Below, one piece after another: positions 7,082 to 12,083 of a stretch of 18,503 nucleotides of DNA. This stretch comes from Wenzhouxiangella sp. (lineage in GTDB: Bacteria; Pseudomonadota; Gammaproteobacteria; Xanthomonadales; Wenzhouxiangellaceae): NCBI GenBank assembly GCA_007123575.1, contig SKKV01000038.1, forward strand, positions 1-18,503, read 5' to 3'. The position numbers and the translations under genes are program-made. The stretch's first letter is position 1. Each line of letters starts with the position of its first letter. The notes beneath the pieces are model-generated. The model was not told where the DNA came from, made no database searches, and worked only from the letters and a program-made list of their open reading frames with translations.

Positions 7082-8496
7082 ACCGGCGAGTCCATCGAAG
7101 TGGGTTGCAAGGCAAGGTCGAATATCGTTTCCAGTTGCTGCTCCTGGACTAACCAGCTCACTTGTCCATCCAGCGCCTTGCTGCGTTGACACAGGCTGCG
7201 AGTGCCGCGCCCGCGTGTCCAGGATTCGGGCTGGCTGAAGTGGCCATCGTGCCGAGTTGAGACAATCAGGCGATCTTGCTTGGCTTTTACGTGGACGGCG
7301 ACTCGGCTGGGCTTGGCATGATGCAGGGCATTGTTGATGCTTTCGCGCAAGCAGCGACTAAGCAAGGCCGCAGCGCGGTGGCTCCAGCGCGGCGCTGCAA
7401 TCGATAAATCCGTCTTCCAGTCCAGCGAAATACCGGCCGTCTCGAGCCTGGCAGATGCTTCGGCTCGCATTTCAGCAAGCAGGTCGTCCAGGCCGATGCT
7501 TCCTACAGCTGGCCGGGAAACCACATCCCGTAAGTCGGCCAGCATGGCGCGGGCTTCATCGGCGCTGGGCTCATCTTTGGCCCGGTAGACCTGGTTAAGC
7601 AGACGGGCACCCAGATCGTCGTGCAGATCCGCATAGATTTGCTCCCGCTGTTGCCACAGCGCTCGCTGCTGATGCAGGCGAGCCAGAGCAAGTTCAGCCA
7701 CTCTTGCCAAGGCCTGGCAAAAGCGAGCCGCGTCTGGCTGCGCAACCTGCTCGCCTTTGCGGCTGTGGAGATATAGGCAGGCGTAGGGGCCGGCTTCGTT
7801 CACCAGGGCCACGGCCATGGCGCTGACTAGTTGTTGGGCCTGGATGCTGTCGCTGCGGTCAACAACGGCAAAGTCACTGAGGGTGACAACACCTCCGTTG
7901 CGGCTGGCGCTGATTAGCTGTTGGCTTGCCCGAATTGGTTCAGGGGCATCAGGGCTTTGCGCGAAAACCCGAAACCCTGGCTCTGCCATGCTGACGATCA
8001 AAGCCTGTTGGCAACCGCTGCCGGCGAGGGCGCTTTCTACCAGGGCGTTGTAGATATCCTGCTCACAGTCAGCCTGATTAAGAAGCTCGAAAAAGTTCAG
8101 CAGCAACTCCAGCCTCGGTGCGGCCAGAGACAGCGCTAGATTCGCTCGAACAATGGTCGCACCTTCGCTCTGCGCGCCGGCATAAGCTATCGCGAATACC
8201 CAGGGACCAATCTGAATCTGGTCTCCGGGCTCGATCGATCGTGTTTTAATCAGCGTTTCGTTGACCCGAGTGCCGCCGCTGCTGGCCAAATCCTCGATCA
8301 GCCCCCGAGCCAGATCCAGTCTGGCGTGGTGACGGGAGACGGCGCTGTCAGGCAGCATAAGATCGCAATCGGCTGCCCGTCCAATCAGCAACCTGGCGCC
8401 GGCTGTGGCTGGCAGTTCTAACTCGGGGCCAGCCAGATACTGTAATTCCAACCAGGTGGCATTCGCCAGTTCCCGTTTTTCATCGGCCCTGTCCAT
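7078..8496 (-). CDS. FHA domain-containing histidine kinase (HisKA_3-type)
   Basis: A 472-aa cytosolic sensor kinase with no transmembrane segment. The N-terminal FHA domain (about 36-103) has the canonical GR at 39-40, S54-R55-H56 and N79 that bind phosphothreonine peptides. The middle (about 125-270) looks like a GAF-type sensor domain. A coiled region leads into the dimerisation helix, with phosphoacceptor His292 in ADLHDDLGARLL. The ATPase part has an N-box (ESINNALHHAKPS, Asn389) and a G2-like GRGTRSL, but the usual DxGxG G1 box reads RHDGHF, so nucleotide binding may be altered. The start is the ATG at 8496, giving a complete FHA domain; the frame is open further upstream but that stretch resembles no domain. 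It is the first gene of the kinase-regulator operon. FHA domains read Thr phosphorylation, so the neighbouring Ser/Thr kinase is a candidate input. Confidence 0.9.
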   Translation of the reverse strand: MDRADEKRELANATWLELQYLAGPELELPATAGARLLIGRAADCDLMLPDSAVSRHHARLDLARGLIEDLASSGGTRVNETLIKTRSIEPGDQIQIGPWVFAIAYAGAQSEGATIVRANLALSLAAPRLELLLNFFELLNQADCEQDIYNALVESALAGSGCQQALIVSMAEPGFRVFAQSPDAPEPIRASQQLISASRNGGVVTLSDFAVVDRSDSIQAQQLVSAMAVALVNEAGPYACLYLHSRKGEQVAQPDAARFCQALARVAELALARLHQQRALWQQREQIYADLHDDLGARLLNQVYRAKDEPSADEARAMLADLRDVVSRPAVGSIGLDDLLAEMRAEASARLETAGISLDWKTDLSIAAPRWSHRAAALLSRCLRESINNALHHAKPSRVAVHVKAKQDRLIVSTRHDGHFSQPESWTRGRGTRSLCQRSKALDGQVSWLVQEQQLETIFDLALQPTSMDSPV

Positions 8497-8504
8497 ACCT
8501 GAGA

Positions 8505-8565
8505 TTCTTGCACAAGAACATGGATAGGAATACGCAGATTTCGTCGGTATCGAAGGTGAATACCG
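8505..8565. promoter_or_regulatory. Candidate operator palindromes in the kinase/EAL divergent region
   Basis: The divergent intergenic region 8497-8674 contains two perfect inverted repeats. TTCTTG-CA-CAAGAA (8505-8518) lies 8 bases before the histidine kinase start, and CGGTAT-N9-ATACCG (8545-8565) lies further up. Either could be a regulator binding site or a leader hairpin of the kinase mRNA. No clear sigma-70 promoter was identified. The assignment rests only on symmetry and position. Confidence 0.35.
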
Positions 8566-8674
8566 CTGCAAACCTTGATATGCTTGTGATTGTCGTACGT
8601 CTCTGTCCAGCCTGCGGGGTGTGGCAGCAATTTGAAGATTGCTGGGGCATGCAGCCCATTCTTGTTGGGGTGCA

Positions 8675-9955
8675 GTGAAAAGCAACGACGAAAAAATAGG
8701 GGCGGAATTCTTGACCGAGATCGATTTTCTCGAACAGCTAGACCGGGCCTTCGCTCGCTTCAGTCAACCGATGCCCACACAGCACGAAGCGCTGATCTGC
8801 ATTTTGGTCGACCACTGGCAGGATTTGCGAGCAGAATATGGCTACGCCGGGTTATTTGCGCTTCGTCGGCAGATCCTTTCATTGCTAGCGCGTCATTGTG
8901 GTGAGGGTGCCACCGTCTTGAACCTGAGTGAATCAGGCTTGGCCGCATTGGTTCATGGCGAGGCGAGCGATGGATTGGAATCTCAGGCTCGATCACTATT
9001 CCAGGCACTGGGCAGGAAAACTTTCGGGCTGGGGAGCGATCAGGTGGCCATCACGGTAAGCTTCGGCTACTGCCCTTTCGATCTGCGCTTCACTAGTGCC
9101 AGCCGAATGTTGACTGAGACGGTTGCCAGGACAGAGGAGTTGCGCAGTGACGGCGGCAACGAATGGGCACCTGTTAGCGCCAGCATTTCTGCAGCCCAGG
9201 CTTCGTCGGACAAGCGGCGCATGCTGGGCCTGCTGATGCAATCCTTGCGTAACAACCGAGTCCAGGTCATATTCCAGGCATTGCTGGCGACGCAGGGCCA
9301 CGACGCGCATTGTTTCCAGATGTTGCCTAGATTGAGGGCAGCAGACGGCGAGTTGATCACCGCAGCCGACTTCCTGCCAGTGGCTCGCTCGGCCAACTTG
9401 CTCGCAACGCTGGATCGCTGGATGATCACCCGCGCCATTCAATTGCTGAGTGACCACCATCGGCACGATCCTATTCGACTTTTCGTCAGCCAGGCCGATG
9501 AGATGCTGGTAGATGAACGGCGCCGCAACAAATTTATCCGCCAGGTCGATGAAGCCAGCGTCCTCGATGACCGCCTAGTTCTTGATTTTCACCTGACTGA
9601 TGCGATGGCGCACCTCCGCGGTGCCGAAAAATTCTTCGCCCTGATGCGAGACAAGGGAATTGGCATCTGCCTGTCTTTGGTGGACGATCACAGCAACTGG
9701 GAACTGCTGGAAAACCGCCTGCGCTGTGATTACCTGCGCATGGCACAGGATTTTGTTCGCCGAATCGCGCATTCGCACGATATTGCCCATGACCTGGACG
9801 ATTTGACCAGGGGGGTGCGCCAGAATGGGACGAGAATCATCATGCCGATGATCGAAGATGCAGGTGCTGCGGCCCATCTATGGAGCTCTGCGGTGGATTA
9901 CCTGCAGGGCAACGTCATCCAGCCCGCCCAGGAGCGGATTCACCTGGGAGATTAG
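8675..9955 (+). CDS. FimX-like protein with degenerate GGDEF and EAL domains
   Basis: A cytosolic protein of ~426 aa. The N-terminal half (about 35-150) aligns in pattern with a diguanylate cyclase domain: a DHWQDLRAEYGYAG helix, then LSESGLAAL where the GGDEF loop should be, and ITVSFGY near the end. The C-terminal half (about 175-420) follows FimX-type EAL domains: ITAADFLPVARSANLLATLDRWMI, a FIRQVDEASV strand region, and VDYLQGNVIQPA. The catalytic signatures are gone: EAL is QML at residues 215-217, and the DDFG motif is VDDHSN at 336-341. It is therefore unlikely to make or cleave cyclic di-GMP and more likely acts as a binding or scaffold protein. FimX in relatives controls type IV pilus assembly. 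The start is taken as GTG 8675 after GGGG; TTG 8639 and TTG 8711 are alternatives. It is divergent from the FHA kinase operon. Confidence 0.8.
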   Translation: MKSNDEKIGAEFLTEIDFLEQLDRAFARFSQPMPTQHEALICILVDHWQDLRAEYGYAGLFALRRQILSLLARHCGEGATVLNLSESGLAALVHGEASDGLESQARSLFQALGRKTFGLGSDQVAITVSFGYCPFDLRFTSASRMLTETVARTEELRSDGGNEWAPVSASISAAQASSDKRRMLGLLMQSLRNNRVQVIFQALLATQGHDAHCFQMLPRLRAADGELITAADFLPVARSANLLATLDRWMITRAIQLLSDHHRHDPIRLFVSQADEMLVDERRRNKFIRQVDEASVLDDRLVLDFHLTDAMAHLRGAEKFFALMRDKGIGICLSLVDDHSNWELLENRLRCDYLRMAQDFVRRIAHSHDIAHDLDDLTRGVRQNGTRIIMPMIEDAGAAAHLWSSAVDYLQGNVIQPAQERIHLGD

Positions 9956-9974
9956 CGAACGCTGCAGAAATGCC

Positions 9975-10535
9975 TCAGGCTGATCGCTTGCGGTTCAGTG
10001 GCAGAAAAACCTCGACAATTTCCTCTTCTTCCTCCGACAGGCGGCGCTTGAAACCGAGCCGGTGAGCCAGGGCCAGCATCGCCTTGTTGTCGAACAGCAC
10101 GCGTCCGTACAACTCGCTTAACCGTTTCTTTCGGGCCCATTCGATGACACGTTTGAGCAGATAGCTACCCAGACCGAATCTCGCAATTTCAGCGCCTACA
10201 ATGATCGCGAATTCCGCCCGATCGGCGTCTGATTCGATAGCTGCCCGTGCCACTGCGCCAATCAGGGCCAATTCAGGGGGTTTGTTCTCGACCAGCACCA
10301 GGGCGAACTCTCGCTTGCGGTCTATGCTGGCGAGTTTCTTGGCGTAGGCTGGTGTGAGCTCCTTGAGCGGGTGCATGAAGCGCATGCGGACTTCTTCTGG
10401 GGTTAGTCGGGCGAAGCTTCGTCTCAGCGTCGGCCCGTCGTTCGAGCGCATGGGGCGGGCGATCAGTTGTTGGCCATCATCCAGCTCGATGGCTTCACAC
10501 CATGGTTTGCCCAGGTAAATCCGCTTGAATTTCAT
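9975..10535 (-). CDS. GNAT family N-acetyltransferase, PatZ C-terminal domain-like
   Basis: A 186-aa stand-alone acetyltransferase. The pattern LIARPMRSNDGPTL ... RMRFMHPLKEL ... RAEFAIIVG ... RFGLGSYLLKRVIEWARKK ... NKAMLALAHRLGF matches the GNAT domain at the C-terminus of the protein lysine acetyltransferase PatZ/Pat. The acetyl-CoA pyrophosphate-binding loop is R119-F-G-L-G-S124. The acyl-CoA synthetase-like domain found in full-length Pat is absent, so this is the single-domain form. The C-terminus is unusual for a run of glutamates (about 168-173) followed by a basic NRKRSA end. It is transcribed convergently with the FimX-like gene, with 19 bp between stops. The substrate is unknown; acetylation of protein lysines is a reasonable guess from the family relationship only. 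Confidence 0.88.
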   Translation of the reverse strand: MKFKRIYLGKPWCEAIELDDGQQLIARPMRSNDGPTLRRSFARLTPEEVRMRFMHPLKELTPAYAKKLASIDRKREFALVLVENKPPELALIGAVARAAIESDADRAEFAIIVGAEIARFGLGSYLLKRVIEWARKKRLSELYGRVLFDNKAMLALAHRLGFKRRLSEEEEEIVEVFLPLNRKRSA

Positions 10536-10648
10536 TGGCCGGGTCTCGAATGAGCTGTCTGCAGCATACCCAAAAGAGCATGCTGAAACGATGACCCTGA
10601 CCTTGGCGTGGGGAAGTGCAGGTTATCAGTAAAAATTCCGAAAATCGC

Positions 10649-10677
10649 TTGACAGTAAAGATGCTATTTCACATAAT
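10649..10677 (+). promoter_or_regulatory. Sigma-70 promoter for tRNA-Arg(ACG)
   Basis: A perfect -35 TTGACA (10649-10654), a 17-base spacer, and a -10 CATAAT (10672-10677, 5/6 match) lie 19 bases before the tRNA 5' end. Transcription would start near 10684-10686, giving a short 5' leader. Position, spacing and match are all as expected for a strong tRNA promoter. Confidence 0.8.
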
Positions 10678-10696
10678 GCACGGCTTGCAGTAAAAA

Positions 10697-10773
10697 GCGC
10701 CCGTAGCTCAGCTGGATAGAGTACCTGGCTACGAACCAGGCGGTCGGAGGTTCGAATCCTTCCGGGCGCGCCA
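10697..10773 (+). tRNA. tRNA-Arg(ACG)
   Basis: A complete 77-nt cloverleaf: acceptor GCGCCCG pairs with CGGGCGC, the D-arm is GCTC/GAGT, and the anticodon loop CTACGAA has ACG at 10731-10733. The T-loop is TTCGAAT, the discriminator is G, and CCA is encoded (10771-10773). ACG is normally edited to ICG to read CGN codons. It is the first gene of the array, with its own promoter and a hairpin terminator just downstream. Confidence 0.97.
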
Positions 10774-10780
10774 TTTTTCT

Positions 10781-10812
10781 AAAGGCCTCGTCACTCCGAC
10801 GGGGCCTTTGTC
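10781..10812 (+). terminator. Hairpin terminator after tRNA-Arg(ACG)
   Basis: AAAGGCCTCGTC (10781-10792), loop ACTCC, and GACGGGGCCTTT (10798-10809) form a 12-bp stem with one T-G pair, followed by GTCGTTT rather than a pure T run. It begins 7 bases after the tRNA CCA. A nearly identical copy recurs at 10983-11010. Confidence 0.7.
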
Positions 10813-10907
10813 GTTTAAGGTGCCAAGAAACCCAGCTAAAGCGCCCGGAAGGGTTCGAACCTCCGAACCAAAAACAACCGGTTCGAACCGAGCCGCAGGC
10901 GAGCTCG

Positions 10908-10952
10908 CTGTCGCGCAGCGACAGGCCGCCAGGCCAAGCCCGCGAAGCGGGC
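10908..10952. repeat. Two REP-like GC hairpins
   Basis: CTGTCGC-GCA-GCGACAG (10908-10924) and GCCCGC-GAA-GCGGGC (10938-10952) are two perfect short hairpins 13 bases apart. They occupy the place where the 5' half of a second tRNA would be expected in the tandem unit. They resemble REP-type palindromes but no genome-wide count is possible here. Confidence 0.5.
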
Positions 10953-10982
10953 GCCGCCATCCTTCCGGGCGCGCCATTCCCA

Positions 10983-11017
10983 AAAGGCCTCGTCGGTTGA
11001 CGGGGCCTTTGTCGTTT
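10983..11017 (+). terminator. Second copy of the tRNA-Arg terminator hairpin
   Basis: AAAGGCCTCGTC (10983-10994), loop GGTT, and GACGGGGCCTTT (10999-11010) have the same stem as at 10781-10809 with a different loop, again followed by GTCGTTT. It lies after the truncated tRNA 3' end at 10959-10976, as expected for a duplicated tRNA-plus-terminator unit. Confidence 0.65.
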
Positions 11018-11088
11018 CAGGGTCTTCCAAACTCAGCCGTCGCGCCCGGAAGGGTTCGAACCTTTTTCCTAAATCGCACCAAATCCCA

Positions 11089-11117
11089 TTGACCCCTTTT
11101 CCAGTTGCCTGTACCAT
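11089..11117 (+). promoter_or_regulatory. Candidate sigma-70 promoter for the Pro-Arg tRNA pair
   Basis: TTGACC (11089-11094, 5/6), a 17-base spacer, and TACCAT (11112-11117, 4/6) lie 15 bases before tRNA-Pro. It would drive tRNA-Pro and the intron-containing tRNA-Arg(TCT), which are only 21 bases apart. Confidence 0.55.
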
Positions 11118-11132
11118 TGACCGGCTAAAGCG

Positions 11133-11209
11133 CGGGGTGTAGCGCAGCCTGGTAGCGCAACTGCTTTGGGAGCAGTAGGTCACAGGTTCAAATCCTGTCA
11201 CCCCGACCA
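11133..11209 (+). tRNA. tRNA-Pro(TGG)
   Basis: A complete 77-nt cloverleaf: acceptor CGGGGTG/CACCCCG, anticodon loop TTTGGGA with TGG at 11167-11169, T-loop TTCAAAT, discriminator A, encoded CCA. It is followed after 21 bases by the split tRNA-Arg(TCT), probably on the same transcript. Confidence 0.97.
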
Positions 11210-11265
11210 TTAGTTGACGGAAAGGAAAAGGCGCCTGTAGCTCAATCGGATAGAGCATCGGCCTT

Positions 11266-11724
11266 TAAGCAGCGCGGCATGTTTCGCGTATTAGGAGCCC
11301 CTGGCGAGAAACTGGAATCGTCAGGGTGAACTGCACTGTAACGGGGAAACCTTAGCGGCAGCATGTCTGGCCGATGGCAATCCCGTGGAAACCGACGGTT
11401 GTCCCGTCCGATGATGTAGCATCGTAAGGTCTTTAATGGAGGCCGACGGAATTGCATCACACCAAGGAAAAGGGCGACCTGGGCGTACTGAAGGCTCAGC
11501 TGGACCTGTTCGAACAGGGGTTCATGATTCTGAATCCGCGTTGGTGCATCGGCCTGTCTGAGGGTAAGTGCGCCCAAGAACAATCAGACGAAGGGCGTAA
11601 GGCTCGCATCTGATTTTCGCCGGGTTCCGTAGAGACTATACGTGCAGCGCCTGAGATGGTGAAGAGATAGTCCAGACCACAAACTCCAGCCAAGCTGGAG
11701 GCTGCGAAAGCAGTAGTTGGTATG
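11266..11724 (+). mobile_element. Group I intron (IC3-like) in tRNA-Arg(TCT), about 459 nt
   Basis: Core pairings visible in the sequence are P3 CTGCAC/GTGCAG (11331-11336 with 11642-11647), P4 ACGGG/CCCGT (11341-11345 with 11382-11386), P7 GACTAT/ATAGTC (11634-11639 with 11667-11672), and P9 CTCCAGC/GCTGGAG (11684-11690 with 11694-11700). A GAAA-capped hairpin lies at 11702-11713. P2 is CCCTGGCGA/TCGTCAGGG (11299-11307 with 11319-11327). The internal guide TTAGGAG (11291-11297) pairs with exon 1 CTT through a terminal U-G wobble and with exon 2 CTAA (P1 and P10). The intron ends in the required G (11724). The P7 region GAGACTATACG and TGGTGAAG..ATAGTCC strongly resembles the Azoarcus tRNA-Ile IC3 ribozyme. 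A decayed endonuclease gene sits between P4-P6 and P7. Confidence 0.92.
11452..11632 (+). pseudogene. Remnant of an intron-encoded PD-(D/E)XK homing endonuclease
   Basis: A TTG at 11452 preceded by GGAGG (11438-11442) opens with MHHTKEKGDLGVLKAQ, then LDLFEQGFMIL. This is the characteristic N-terminus of the PD-(D/E)XK intron endonuclease family that includes I-Ssp6803I of the Synechocystis tRNA-fMet intron. This frame then runs through unrelated sequence to a TGA at 11611. In the +1 frame, 11558-11629 reads LRVSAPKNNQTKG then VRLASDFRRVP and ends at TAG 11630-11632, matching the family's C-terminus. Together these cover about 50 residues of a family of ~150. The central beta-strands with the catalytic Asp and Q/ExK are missing, and the two ends are out of frame. 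The gene is therefore dead by internal deletion. Its stop codon abuts the P7 strand. Confidence 0.85.
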
Positions 11725-11842
11725 CTAAGCCGGCGGTTGCAGGTTCGAGTCCTGCCGGGCGCGCCATTCCCTATGGTCAAGGCGCTACAATATGCAGGGT
11801 CGTTCGCGGCCTTGGATTGAAAATAGACAATACGGTTTTGAT

Positions 11843-11919
11843 GGTGGGCGTAGCTCAGTTGGTAGAGCACTGGATTGTGGCTCCAGAGGTCGCGGGTTCA
11901 ATCCCCGTCGCTCACCCCA
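11843..11919 (+). tRNA. tRNA-His(GTG)
   Basis: A cloverleaf with acceptor GTGGGCG/CGCTCAC (one G-T pair), anticodon GTG at 11877-11879, T-loop TTCAATC and encoded CCA (11917-11919). The extra G at 11843 opposite the C discriminator (11916) is the G-1:C73 pair that identifies bacterial tRNA-His. It lies 76 bp after the split tRNA-Arg. Confidence 0.97.
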
Positions 11920-11929
11920 TTTTCAAGGC

Positions 11930-12004
11930 GGGCCGTTAGCTCAATGGTAGAGCAGCTGACTCTTAATCAGTAGGTTCGGGGTTCGAGTCCCTGACGGCCC
12001 ACCA
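11930..12004 (+). tRNA. tRNA-Lys(CTT)
   Basis: A cloverleaf of 75 nt: acceptor GGGCCGT/ACGGCCC, anticodon stem GCTGA/TCAGT, loop CTCTTAA with CTT at 11962-11964, T-loop TTCGAGT, discriminator A and encoded CCA. It lies 10 bases after tRNA-His and 79 bases before tig. An inverted repeat GCCTGC/GCAGGC (12015-12020 with 12034-12039) lies between it and tig without a T-run, so read-through into tig is possible. Confidence 0.96.
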
Positions 12005-12083
12005 CATCCTCGCCGCCTGCTTTGCCCGATGGCTGCAGGCACTCCAACGATTAACTACTTGATAATTCCAGAAGAGCTCAGTC

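Larger units (their letters stand above)
10774..11132. repeat. tRNA-Arg 3'-end repeats: two tandem ~200-bp units with inverted copies
   Basis: This 359-base gene-free stretch is made of tRNA-derived repeats. The last 18 bases of tRNA-Arg(ACG) (10756-10773) recur directly at 10959-10976, and the terminator hairpin recurs ~202 bp downstream. The T-arm plus acceptor end (10742-10769) recurs in inverted orientation at 10841-10869 and again at 11041-11063, a spacing of ~201 bp. Both inverted copies carry the same substitution, which creates the palindrome GGTTCGAACC. A third GGTTCGAACC lies at 10880-10889. The layout is [tRNA end, terminator, inverted tRNA end] twice, with the second unit lacking a recognisable 5' tRNA half. 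Short palindromes fill the rest. Possible origins are a decayed tandem tRNA-Arg duplication, attachment-site remnants, or a MITE-like element. Confidence 0.75.
11231..11766 (+). tRNA. tRNA-Arg(TCT), interrupted in the anticodon by a group I intron
   Basis: The exons are 11231-11265 and 11725-11766. Joined, they give a 77-nt tRNA with acceptor GCGCCTG/CGGGCGC, D-arm GCTC/GAGC, anticodon stem TCGGC/GCCGG, 7-base loop CTTCTAA, T-loop TTCGAGT, discriminator G and encoded CCA. The anticodon TCT is split: T34 is the last base of exon 1 (11265), and C35-T36 begin exon 2 (11725-11726). Other splice positions give a 6- or 8-base loop, or an intron not ending in G. The D-loop carries the GGATA of bacterial tRNA-Arg, and the sequence resembles E. 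coli argU. It decodes AGA (and possibly AGG). Without splicing the tRNA cannot be functional. It is flanked by tRNA-Pro and tRNA-His. Confidence 0.92.

Noticed and set aside
7082..7192. N-terminal extension of the response regulator
   Set aside because: It would overlap the kinase gene by over 100 bases and adds no receiver-domain sequence; the ATGA overlap at 7078-7081 is the natural start.
10664..11258. Minus-strand frames containing ARPEGFEPPT, ARKDSNLRPPG and GVTGFEPVTY
   Set aside because: These are antisense translations of tRNA-Arg and tRNA-Pro, a well-known source of false protein annotations.
11265..11726. Alternative joining that would give anticodon TTT (tRNA-Lys)
   Set aside because: It would need the intron to end in C at 11725 and breaks guide pairing. 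Joining T11265 to C11725 gives a G-terminated intron and full P1/P10 pairing, and the tRNA body resembles Arg.
11496..11870. Minus-strand frame with GAPGRTRTCNRRLS
   Set aside because: It is the antisense translation of the second exon of tRNA-Arg(TCT) and intron sequence, not a gene.
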